Source: Segatella salivae DSM 15606
GTDB lineage: Bacteria; Bacteroidota; Bacteroidia; Bacteroidales; Bacteroidaceae
Direction: 5' to 3'
NCBI RefSeq assembly: GCF_000185845.1
Contig: NZ_GL629647.1
Span: 784,778 to 814,727 of the forward strand
Length of the DNA: 29,950 nt
Shown here: in pieces, positions 22,962 through 29,950 of the stretch
Layout: every line of letters begins with the position of its first letter
Numbering within the stretch: the stretch's first letter is position 1
The notes under the pieces: model-generated
Databases searched by the model: none
The model's input: only the letters and a program-made list of their open reading frames with translations
What the model was told of the DNA's origin: nothing
Made by a program: the position numbers and the translations under genes

Positions 22962-24155
22962 CTATCCTCTCATCAACTTATCTATTTCATTAAACTGCTT
23001 CCCCATATTCAAATTTAAATATATTGTATAAAGAGGAAGTGCCCATTTTTCCTTTTGATCAGGAGCCAATGCACGATATTTCTCTAAATAAGGTAAGGCT
23101 TTTTTAAAGAGATCATGCACCTGATTGTATTTCTTTCCACCAGTTTTTCTATTCTTATCCAACTCTATTGCCTGATCAAACAGCGCCAAACCGGCATTTA
23201 AATAGGCATCAGCAAGTGAATCGTTTTCAGCTATCAGTTGCTCACTCAAAGCAAAACACTCTTTATATTGCCCCATTGTCAACAATAAAGAGCTCTTGGC
23301 AAAACGGAAAAGAGTGCTTGTTGAATCTATCTTCAACGCCTCATTACACGTCTTCATGGCCTCACTATAGCTGCCGTTATGTCTATAATAGTCTACCAAA
23401 CGTGGAAAAAAGAAAGGAAACTTCGGATAACTTTGGAAGCCATCTTTTAGCGTCTGCACATAACGAGCCGTATCTTGTTCGAGCTTATAAGTATCGGCAA
23501 GATATTGTAACATATAAGGCAGATGCAAACTATCCTTTAATGCCAAATAAGTATGGCGCAAAGTGAGTTGCGGATTCTGTAGTTTATAGCCACAATATGA
23601 AGCCCAATAACCAGCCTCGGGCAAGCGTTTATCGCGTTGTGCATAATGTAATTGTTCAAACATTGGCTTTGAAGCCGTGTTGATATAGGTATCAAACAGG
23701 TCGAAAGCACGTGTAAAGTCTTGTTTCTTCATAAAGAACGCCCCCCCATTAAAGAGGTTTGGACGGATTAGATTGAGGGCTTCTGCACTGCGCGCGCGGT
23801 GTTTCAGTTTTACTCTTCCATGCGAATCGGGCTGTCGGTCCAGTGAATCTAAGGCCTCAAGCGTATCAAACATTCGTTTGCCAACAAGGAATAAAGCCGT
23901 TGTATCATACTTTTCTTTCAGATAAAGCTTTTCATTTCCCTGTTCATATTGTTTGCGTTGAGCCTCAAAAAGCAGTATCCACAACTTCTCATTACTACGA
24001 GACGACGAATCGTTCAGCAAGTCAGTGAGAAGTTTTTCAGCCTGATTGAGGTTCTTTCCACTCTTAATATAGTCTTTTGCTTGTGTTATTGTTTTCTTCT
24101 GTCCCCAAAGAATCATTGGGAAACAGAGTAATAACGGAATCAGAAATCTTTTCAT
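22962..24155 (-). CDS. Exported TPR protein, third of three tandem paralogues
   Basis: A 397-residue protein with a signal peptide (MKRFLIPLLLCFPMILWGQ, predicted cleavage near residue 18) and helical repeats of the TPR type, for example SYSEAMKTCNEALKIDSTST. No lipobox is seen, so it is likely periplasmic, although the Cys within the hydrophobic core should be noted. It shares with its two upstream neighbours the block GRVKLKHR...LIRPNLFNGG (about 113-138) and the short motif DTARYVQTLKDGF; with the first it also shares W-x-x-PLYxxY at the end. It overlaps the previous TPR gene by 4 bases. Function unknown; a scaffold role is the general expectation for TPR proteins. Confidence 0.85.
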   Translation of the reverse strand: MKRFLIPLLLCFPMILWGQKKTITQAKDYIKSGKNLNQAEKLLTDLLNDSSSRSNEKLWILLFEAQRKQYEQGNEKLYLKEKYDTTALFLVGKRMFDTLEALDSLDRQPDSHGRVKLKHRARSAEALNLIRPNLFNGGAFFMKKQDFTRAFDLFDTYINTASKPMFEQLHYAQRDKRLPEAGYWASYCGYKLQNPQLTLRHTYLALKDSLHLPYMLQYLADTYKLEQDTARYVQTLKDGFQSYPKFPFFFPRLVDYYRHNGSYSEAMKTCNEALKIDSTSTLFRFAKSSLLLTMGQYKECFALSEQLIAENDSLADAYLNAGLALFDQAIELDKNRKTGGKKYNQVHDLFKKALPYLEKYRALAPDQKEKWALPLYTIYLNLNMGKQFNEIDKLMRG

Positions 24156-25228
24156 TTTGTTTGTAATCCTAATACTTTATCTACTTCGTTGAGTAATCTT
24201 TTCCACGCCACAATCTGTTGTTTGTCATCCAAAACAGAGGTCTGCACCAACCAAGTGCGTGCGGTTTGATAGAGTTCTTTCACTTGATTTCTATCTTTCT
24301 TGGGAAGTTTTCGCCGACCATTCATCAAGCTATCACGGAGCTCTTCGGCTTTAGAAACGTAGCAAACTCCTATATTATAGACCGCCTGCACATAGTTACT
24401 GTCGATAGCAATGGCCTGTTTGAAACTACTGATAGCATCATCCCATCGCTTCTTTTGCATCTCGATGTCTCCTTTCAAGACCCATGCACGTCGATTCTTC
24501 GGATGTTTTTGAAGATCCATTTCAGCAAACTTAGCCAGCTGTTGCTGCTTATCTTTCAGCCCAGAATAGTAATCTATGAGCATCTTATAATAGATGTCAT
24601 TCGCTGGTGCCATGTCATAGAGCGACGTCAAGGCCGTGATATATTTCGCTGAATCGACCTCTGTGTAGAGATGAGTCTTCATGCAATTAATCTTTATTTC
24701 GGCTGCACCTTTAGCATAGTTTGCATCTTTCAATGCGACATCTGCATAGCGTTCGGCTTCTGCATAGTTCTCTTTTCCATAGGAAAGCAAGCTTACATAA
24801 TAAGCCACTAAACCTCGGTTATTGTCATTCCCATGGAAAAGAGGACCATCTATACAATCAAGATAGAGTTTGAAATACTGCATAGCCTCATCATTCTTAC
24901 GCAAACCATATTCATACATGCCTGCATCGACAAGTAAAGGGAGGAAAGGTGAAAGCCGCTTTTGATTCAAAAAGCGATAACGGGGATTGCTTCTTCCCTT
25001 CTTATCTGCCATTGTATCAAAATGATCGCATAGCACTGCATCTCGCATCAAATGCTTGATTGCTTTATAATAAGCAATCGTATCAGATTTAATGGCAGTC
25101 AAACTATCAAGCTTTCTGTCAATTCCGGCATTGAGTTTCTTGGCCGTTTTACGTGCATCTTGCCCATAAGCTTGGAACGAGAAGACAAAACTAACAAGAA
25201 GGAATGAGATGAGAATACGACCTTTCAT
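24152..25228 (-). CDS. Exported TPR protein, second of three tandem paralogues
   Basis: A 358-residue protein with a signal peptide (MKGRILISFLLVSFVFSF, cleavage near AYG|Q at 23) and TPR repeats, the clearest at AWVLKGDIEMQKKRWDDAI (248-266) followed by FKQAIAIDSNYVQAVYNIG. It has the family block KKGRSNPRYR...LLVDAG (76-103) and DSAKYITALTSLYD (192-205), the counterpart of DSVKYVNTLRDLY in the first paralogue. The C-terminus lacks the W-x-x-PLY motif of the other two. Its start is only 17 bases beyond the terminator-like hairpin at 25250-25284, and no promoter was seen between, so expression should depend on read-through. Function unknown. Confidence 0.85.
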   Translation of the reverse strand: MKGRILISFLLVSFVFSFQAYGQDARKTAKKLNAGIDRKLDSLTAIKSDTIAYYKAIKHLMRDAVLCDHFDTMADKKGRSNPRYRFLNQKRLSPFLPLLVDAGMYEYGLRKNDEAMQYFKLYLDCIDGPLFHGNDNNRGLVAYYVSLLSYGKENYAEAERYADVALKDANYAKGAAEIKINCMKTHLYTEVDSAKYITALTSLYDMAPANDIYYKMLIDYYSGLKDKQQQLAKFAEMDLQKHPKNRRAWVLKGDIEMQKKRWDDAISSFKQAIAIDSNYVQAVYNIGVCYVSKAEELRDSLMNGRRKLPKKDRNQVKELYQTARTWLVQTSVLDDKQQIVAWKRLLNEVDKVLGLQTK

Positions 25229-25249
25229 ATATTATTTCAGATGAAAAAA

Positions 25250-25284
25250 GGGATAGTAACACAGCCAAAGCCATGTACTATCCC
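25250..25284 (-). terminator. Terminator-like hairpin between first and second TPR genes
   Basis: GGGATAGTA (25250-25258) pairs with TACTATCCC (25276-25284). On the minus strand the stem is followed by TTTTTTCAT, a proper T-run, 17 bases before the next start codon. It probably lowers transcription into the second and third TPR genes and the helicase. Confidence 0.75.
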
Positions 25285-25297
25285 CTATAATAGAATA

Positions 25298-26521
25298 TTA
25301 TTTATTCAATGCTTCCATCTCTTTGGTACGGCTGTCTGCTGCACCATAGAGGCTGTAATATACGGCATAGAGAGGATAACTCCAGTTTGCCTTCTCACGA
25401 TTTGGGTCAAGGCTGCGTGCCTGCTCAAGGTAACCCTCACTCTCTTTATAGAGTTTCTGCTGCTCAGCTTTGCTTACTCCGTCTTTAGCAGCTTGTGCAT
25501 TGAGGCAGAATCCAAGGTATGTGAGAACGATAACATTCTTTCCATCCTTTGCAATTGACTTCTTGTAACACTCTACAGCCTCTGCAGGCTTATTAGCATT
25601 CATCTCGATTTGGCCTTTCAACGCCCATGCTAAGGCATTTGTTGGGTCTACTGCGAGCTTGTCATTTAACAGTTTATCCTGCTCACTTGTCATCTTCAGA
25701 CTACCACAAAGCGTTACAAGATTGGAGAAAATCTGCTCGTTGTTAGCATCCTTTGCATAGAGATCTCTCAGCGTATTTACATACTTCACAGAGTCTTCCT
25801 TAGTCTTTAGGCCCTGTTGCATGATATAAAGCTTCAAGTTTAGCGCGTCTTTATAAGCAGCTGTGTCCTTCATTGCAACATCAATATACTTATTTGCGCG
25901 ATCCATATCCTTTGCCTGGAAAGCGTAAACACCAGCAACGCGTGCAACTTCTCCTAAGTAAGTATCGGGAGTTTTGCTCTTATCGATGCTCTTGAACAAT
26001 GGATTTTCTGCACTTTCTACATACATTCCAAAGAACTTCAAGGCTTCAGGCTGATTGTTTTGTTGGCCTGCAGTCTGTCCTGCGTTAATCAAATTAGGAC
26101 GCAAACCATAAAGACGATTGGCATTGTTGCTTTCGAATCTTGGTTTCACCTTGCCCTTTTCATTCGGCTTCTGGTCGTATTCGTTACAGAGAATTGCATC
26201 GTTAATAGCATCATAAACTGCTTTGTTGAAACCTAAAGTGTCATAAGCAGTCTCCTTACCTTGACCAAACTGCTTGGCCATCTGATTTGCGGTGATGGTC
26301 GCTTGCTCTTTAGATACTTTCTCCATTGCAAGATCTACAAGCTTATTATAAGCCTTTGCTTTCTCTGCATCATTAGCAAGTTGGTTGAGGTTTGCCTTTA
26401 CCAACTCTTGTGCTTCAGCATAAGTCTTTGCCTTAAGTATGGCTTTTAAAGCCTCACTGTCACCTGCAAAAGCTGCTGATGTGGTAAGCAGCATCATTGC
26501 TGCAATCATTAACTTTTTCAT
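25298..26521 (-). CDS. Exported TPR protein, first of three tandem paralogues
   Basis: From the ATG at 26521 this is a 407-residue protein; the frame is open further upstream into gyrA, but the chosen start gives a proper signal peptide (MKKLMIAAMMLLTTSAAFA, cleavage near 19) and a 25-base gap after gyrA. TPR-like helical repeats run through it, the best at ALAWALKGQIEMNANKPAEA (296-315) and the following CYKKSIAKD. The family block KGKVKPRF...GLRPNLINAG (122-148), DSVKYVNTLRDLY (243-255) and W380-x-x-PLYAVYY are shared with one or both downstream paralogues. It is likely periplasmic and soluble. From memory, a TPR gene after gyrA is common in Bacteroidales. Function unknown. Confidence 0.85.
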   Translation of the reverse strand: MKKLMIAAMMLLTTSAAFAGDSEALKAILKAKTYAEAQELVKANLNQLANDAEKAKAYNKLVDLAMEKVSKEQATITANQMAKQFGQGKETAYDTLGFNKAVYDAINDAILCNEYDQKPNEKGKVKPRFESNNANRLYGLRPNLINAGQTAGQQNNQPEALKFFGMYVESAENPLFKSIDKSKTPDTYLGEVARVAGVYAFQAKDMDRANKYIDVAMKDTAAYKDALNLKLYIMQQGLKTKEDSVKYVNTLRDLYAKDANNEQIFSNLVTLCGSLKMTSEQDKLLNDKLAVDPTNALAWALKGQIEMNANKPAEAVECYKKSIAKDGKNVIVLTYLGFCLNAQAAKDGVSKAEQQKLYKESEGYLEQARSLDPNREKANWSYPLYAVYYSLYGAADSRTKEMEALNK

Positions 26522-26546
26522 ATTACGTTTGTTATTAAAAGGTTTA

Positions 26547-29150
26547 TCATTCTTCATTATCATCGTCTTCGAAGTCAACGAGTGGCTCTTCTTCGACATC
26601 ACTGTTGGTTTCTGACAAAGAATCTTTCTTTATTTCTTCTGTCTTGTTGGCCCATTGCGCACGACTTTCTTCTTCAACAGTAGCCTCAAGTTCTGAACTC
26701 ATGACTTTACAAACACTGGCAATGACATCATTTTTCTTTGCAAGATTTATCAAACGAACACCTTGTGTAGCGCGTCCCATCACACGAACGTCAGCAACAG
26801 CCAAACGAATCACTACTCCACTCTTGTTGATAATCATTAAATCGTTTTCATCTGTAACGTTCTTGATGCTCACAAGTCGGCCCGTCTTTTCTGTAATGGC
26901 TAAGGTCTTAACACCTTTTCCGCCACGGTTTGTGACACGATAGTCTTCAACCTGACTACGTTTTCCATAGCCTTGCTCGCTGACTACCATAACACTTTCG
27001 CTCTCAGCTTCGTTGACTGTCACCATGCCTACAACTTCATCGTCGCCTCCATCGAGTCGCATGCCACGAACACCTGTAGCGGTTCGTCCCATGGTTCGGA
27101 TGGTATTCTCATTGAATCTCACAGCTCGTCCGTTGCGGTTTGCCATGATAAGTTCGTTTGATCCGTTAGTCAAGCGCACGTCAACCACCTCATCTCCGTC
27201 CACAATATTGATAGCAATCACGCCGTTAGCACGTGGTCTACTGTAAGCTTCGAGACTTGTTTTCTTCACTGTTCCGTTCTTGGTTGCAAAGATAACATAA
27301 TGAGAATTATTAAATGATTCGTCTGTTAATGTGGTCAAACGAAGTATTGCATTGATGGCATCATCGCTCTCAATGTTGAGCATATTCTGTATTGCTCGGC
27401 CCTTACTATTGCGATCTCCCTCAGGAATTTCAAAGCACTTGAGCCAATAACAGCGTCCTTTCTTCGTAAAGAAGAGCATCGTTTGATGCATTGTTGCAGG
27501 ATAAATAAACTCCGTGAAGTCTTGTTCGCGGTGACGTGCAGCCTTTGCTCCCACTCCACCTCGAGCTTGTTCGCGGAACTCACTCAGCGGCGTGCGCTTG
27601 ATATATCCCATGTGACTCACAGTGATTACCACTGGATCATTTGGATAGAAATCTTCGGGATTGAACTCTTCGCTTGAATATTTGATTTCTGTGCGACGCT
27701 CGTCACCATATTTCTCTTTTACTTCGTTAAGCTCATCCTTCATCACCTTCTTGCAAAGTTCTGGGTCATCAAGAATCTGTTGCAAGTAAGCAATCTGACG
27801 TTCCAACTCTTCATACTCTGCATGCAATTGGTCCATACGCAGTCCGGTCAGCTGACTCAAACGCATATCTACAATGGCCTTACTCTGCAACTCGTCAAGA
27901 TTGAAGCGCTGTTCCAAGTTGCGTTGTGCATCGGCAGGAGTCTTACTTGCTCGAATAATGTGTACAACCTCATCGATGTTATCACAAGCGATAATCAAGC
28001 CTTCAAGGATATGAGCACGCTCTTGCGCCTTCTTCAAATCGTATTTTGTGCGTCGAATAGTCACATCATGACGATGTTCAACGAAATATTTCACACATTC
28101 TTTCAGGCTCAATAGCCGTGGACGACCTTTTACAAGCGCGATGTTGTTTACAGAGAAAGAGCTTTGCAAAGCGGTCATCTTGAAGAGTTTGTTCAAGATT
28201 ACATTTGCATTTGCATCACGCTTAACATCTATCACAATACGCATTCCCTGCCGGCCAGACTCATCATTGGCATTGCTGATGCCATCAATGCGACCTTCTT
28301 TCACCAGGTCTGCAATGTTTTCAATCAACAATTGCTTGTTAACCCCATAAGGAATCTCTGTTACAACAATCTTGTCATGGCTTTCGCCGCTTTCGATTTC
28401 GGCTTTAGCACGCATCACGATACGCCCTCTACCGGTCTCATAAGCCTGGCGCACACCCTGTATGCCATAAATATAGGCACCCGTTGGGAAGTCTGGGGCC
28501 TTGATATACTGCATCAAGCCATCAAGGTCTATGTCGGGATTGTCAATATAAGCACAACATCCTTCAATAACTTCGCTAAGGTTGTGTGTCGGCATATTCG
28601 TAGCCATACCAACGGCAATACCATTACCGCCGTTTACAAGAAGATTCGGAATCTTTGTCGGCATGACGCTCGGTTCGACAAGGGTATCATCGAAGTTGTT
28701 CGTCATGTCTACGGTATCTTTCTCCAGGTCGTCCATGATGTGCTCACCCATCTTGCTGAGTCGACACTCCGTATAACGCATGGCAGCTGGTGAGTCGCCG
28801 TCGATTGAACCGAAGTTTCCCTGACCGTCAACAAGTGTATAACGCATATTCCAGTCCTGCCCCATGCGAACAAGCGCACCATACACTGATGAATCGCCGT
28901 GAGGATGGTATTTACCCAACACCTCACCTACAACGCGTGCACACTTCTTATAAGGTTTATCACTGGTATTGCCGATTCCCAGCATACCATAAAGAATACG
29001 ACGATGCACAGGCTTAAAACCATCTCTAACATCTGGAAGCGCACGAGCCACGATAACTGACATCGAATAATCGATGTAAGAGGACTTCATTTCTTCCTCA
29101 ATGTTGATTCTTAAAATCCTGTCATTGTCAATTGTTTGATTTTCGTCCAT
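26547..29150 (-). CDS. gyrA: DNA gyrase subunit A
   Basis: An 867-residue topoisomerase subunit that, with GyrB, introduces negative supercoils. The breakage-reunion domain holds the catalytic Tyr126 in AAMRYTE and the quinolone region YHPHGDSSVYGALVRMGQ (81-98); Ser87 corresponds to E. coli Ser83, while the residue matching Asp87 is Gly91. The C-terminal DNA-wrapping propeller carries the GyrA box as QARGGVG (528-534), a variant of the usual QRRGGRG, which helps separate it from ParC. An acidic tail (DFEDDDNEE) ends the protein. It heads a minus-strand group followed by the TPR genes. An inverted repeat (29189-29233) lies just upstream. gyrB is not in the window. Confidence 0.97.
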   Translation of the reverse strand: MDENQTIDNDRILRINIEEEMKSSYIDYSMSVIVARALPDVRDGFKPVHRRILYGMLGIGNTSDKPYKKCARVVGEVLGKYHPHGDSSVYGALVRMGQDWNMRYTLVDGQGNFGSIDGDSPAAMRYTECRLSKMGEHIMDDLEKDTVDMTNNFDDTLVEPSVMPTKIPNLLVNGGNGIAVGMATNMPTHNLSEVIEGCCAYIDNPDIDLDGLMQYIKAPDFPTGAYIYGIQGVRQAYETGRGRIVMRAKAEIESGESHDKIVVTEIPYGVNKQLLIENIADLVKEGRIDGISNANDESGRQGMRIVIDVKRDANANVILNKLFKMTALQSSFSVNNIALVKGRPRLLSLKECVKYFVEHRHDVTIRRTKYDLKKAQERAHILEGLIIACDNIDEVVHIIRASKTPADAQRNLEQRFNLDELQSKAIVDMRLSQLTGLRMDQLHAEYEELERQIAYLQQILDDPELCKKVMKDELNEVKEKYGDERRTEIKYSSEEFNPEDFYPNDPVVITVSHMGYIKRTPLSEFREQARGGVGAKAARHREQDFTEFIYPATMHQTMLFFTKKGRCYWLKCFEIPEGDRNSKGRAIQNMLNIESDDAINAILRLTTLTDESFNNSHYVIFATKNGTVKKTSLEAYSRPRANGVIAINIVDGDEVVDVRLTNGSNELIMANRNGRAVRFNENTIRTMGRTATGVRGMRLDGGDDEVVGMVTVNEAESESVMVVSEQGYGKRSQVEDYRVTNRGGKGVKTLAITEKTGRLVSIKNVTDENDLMIINKSGVVIRLAVADVRVMGRATQGVRLINLAKKNDVIASVCKVMSSELEATVEEESRAQWANKTEEIKKDSLSETNSDVEEEPLVDFEDDDNEE

Positions 29151-29188
29151 TGATGTAATTGATCGTTATTATTAGCTGTTTGCTATAA

Positions 29189-29233
29189 AACGAAAGTAAA
29201 ACAAAAATGCCTCAAAGGGTGTTTATTTTCGTT
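29189..29233 (-). promoter_or_regulatory. Inverted repeat in the gyrA upstream region
   Basis: 29189-29200 pairs with 29222-29233 over 12 positions (11 Watson-Crick, one G-U), leaving a 21-base loop that contains TGCCTCA. It lies 39 bases before the gyrA ATG and covers the near-consensus -7 box TACTTTCG (29198-29191). Confidence 0.4.
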
Positions 29234-29386
29234 CTAAGCGATTTTCTACCTTTTTTCAAGGGTGCTAATTTACTACTTTTTTTTGATAACCAAGTCGACT
29301 GAAGCCTTAAAATCGAATAAATTACGATTTATTGACGAAAGAAATTCGCAATTTGTGTCCAGAATTTCAGCAGAAGAAATTAAAAA

Positions 29387-29567
29387 CCATGAATGAATCC
29401 ACCATGGTGAATGTTACAACCATGCAATGCCATAGATATTATATCGGCATTTCCATGAGTGAATCCATAATTGCGAATGTTGCAACGATACAACGCCGTA
29501 GATATTATGTCGGCGTTTCCATGAATGAATCCATAATTGCGAATGTTGCAACGATGCAACGCCGTAG
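29387..29567 (+). repeat. 66-base tandem repeat array, units 1-3
   Basis: Units start with CCATGARTGAATCC at 29387, 29453 and 29519, a period of exactly 66. Units 2 and 3 are nearly identical; unit 1 is more diverged, with CCACCATGGTG in place of CCATAATTGCG. Each unit ends with CAACGCCGTAG, ATATTATG and CGGCG-like sequence. Unit 3 is interrupted after base 49 by the palindromic element. Confidence 0.88.
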
Positions 29568-29884
29568 GTGTTGTTCTTTTGATAGCCCAGGGTTGGCGAG
29601 GAACGAGCCTACCCTGGGTAAGCGTTCGCAAGGAGATTCAACGCCATAGGTGTTGAGCTTTTTTGAGAAAACATGATTATAGCGAGAGGATTCATGGTGG
29701 ATTAATCAAAAAAGCGCAACACCTACGGCGTTGTTCTCCACAAACCATACCCTAACCCAGGGTAGCCTGCACTATCGTTTGGCAACCCTGGGCTATCAAA
29801 AGCAGAACCCCTATGGGGTTCGTCTCTCTCATGAACTTCCTTTGCGCCGCTCTTCCTTTTGACAATAGATGAAATTAAAAAAGC
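29568..29884. repeat. Composite palindromic element nested in the tandem array
   Basis: Two mirror-image arms. The left: hairpin 29557-29573, then TTTTGATAGCCCAGGGTTG (29577-29595), a CCCAGGG/CCCTGGG stem (29586-29618) and hairpin 29639-29655 with a T-run. The right: 29706-29733, inverted and 26/28 identical to 29639-29666, a second CCCAGGG/CCCTGGG stem (29756-29792), the exact inverse of the 19-mer at 29783-29801, and hairpin AACCCC-TAT-GGGGTT (29806-29820). It is flanked by GCAACGCCGTAG at 29556-29567 and 29885-29896. No transposase gene is inside. CCCAGGG-type extragenic palindromes are, from memory, widespread in Bacteroidetes. Confidence 0.75.
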
Positions 29885-29950
29885 GCAACGCCGTAGATAT
29901 TATGCCAGCACTTCCATGAATGAATCCACCATGACGAATGTTATAACCAC
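29885..29950 (+). repeat. Tandem array resumes, units 3 (end) and 4
   Basis: GCAACGCCGTAGATATTATG (29885-29904) continues the interrupted unit, and a fourth unit begins with CCATGAATGAATCCACC at 29914 and runs off the window. Unit 4 resembles unit 1 more than units 2 and 3. Confidence 0.8.

Larger units (their letters stand above)
29151..29950. other. 800-base gene-free stretch made largely of repeats
   Basis: Between gyrA and the window edge there is no supported gene. 29151-29386 holds the gyrA upstream region with a 12-bp inverted repeat and T-rich sequence. From 29387 onward it is a 66-base tandem array interrupted by a composite palindromic element, continuing past the window. Open frames on both strands here are by-products of the repeat length being a multiple of three. 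Confidence 0.8.

Noticed and set aside
26522..26602. Upstream extension of the first TPR gene into gyrA
   Set aside because: It would overlap the gyrA 3' end and hide the signal peptide; the ATG at 26521 gives a normal exported protein.
28164..28793. 209-codon frame antisense to gyrA
   Set aside because: Lies wholly within the coding region of gyrA on the other strand; a shadow of its codon use.
29332..29649. 105-codon plus-strand frame (and an 83-codon minus-strand frame) over the repeat array
   Set aside because: Open only because the 66-base period is a multiple of three. The product is a 22-residue repeat followed by translation of the palindromic element, and both strands are open equally.
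29568..29884. Insertion sequence with transposase
   Set aside because: Only about 330 bases with no coding frame resembling a transposase; at most a non-autonomous element.
29387..29950. CRISPR array
   Set aside because: Units are contiguous 66-base tandem repeats without unique spacers, and no cas gene is present in the window.

Overview
The window looks like chromosomal DNA of a Bacteroidales bacterium, most likely in or near Prevotella. The grounds are: promoters of the Bacteroidetes type (TTTG, about 19-22 bases, then TAnnTTTG) in place of E. coli -35/-10 boxes, few clear Shine-Dalgarno sequences, a serine palmitoyltransferase-like gene, a SerA of the Bacteroidetes kind with Lys in place of the catalytic His, and moderate-to-low GC. 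No species can be named from sequence alone. Most of the window is housekeeping.

Layout. 1-1050: a DedA membrane protein, then two identical tRNA-Pro(TGG) genes with their own promoter and terminator. 1050-5090: a serine palmitoyltransferase-like enzyme divergent from a diacylglycerol/sphingoid-type lipid kinase, a 756-base gene-free stretch, and a TrmN6-like methyltransferase. 5170-11790: a tight plus-strand run, lon - tgt - LptF/LptG-type permease - DEAD-box helicase, from one strong promoter to one terminator. 11900-13380: NADP-type glutamate dehydrogenase with its own promoter and a bidirectional terminator. 13420-15370: an exported glutathione peroxidase and, upstream on the same strand, an OhrR-type MarR regulator with a leader of about 200 bases holding two perfect palindromes. 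15370-17180: a PepSY-type membrane protein and tRNA-Ser(CGA). 17260-21340: minus-strand serC - serA - DUF1015 - YigZ/IMPACT group. 21530-29150: minus-strand gyrA - three tandem paralogous exported TPR proteins - DbpA-like helicase. 29150-29950: no gene, but a 66-base tandem repeat interrupted by a nested palindromic element.

The most unusual parts are: (1) the repeat locus at the right edge, where a ~329-base composite of paired hairpins sits between 12-base direct repeats inside one 66-base unit, and removing it restores the register exactly; (2) a short intergenic element in three separate gene-free gaps (about 4010, 14267 and 21469) whose blocks keep exact spacing; (3) three tandem secreted TPR paralogues behind gyrA with a terminator hairpin between the first and second; (4) a peroxide sensor with all OhrR redox residues but no ohr gene in view, next to a secreted glutathione peroxidase. 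None is proven to be a new system. All names rest on reading motifs by eye; no database search was possible.
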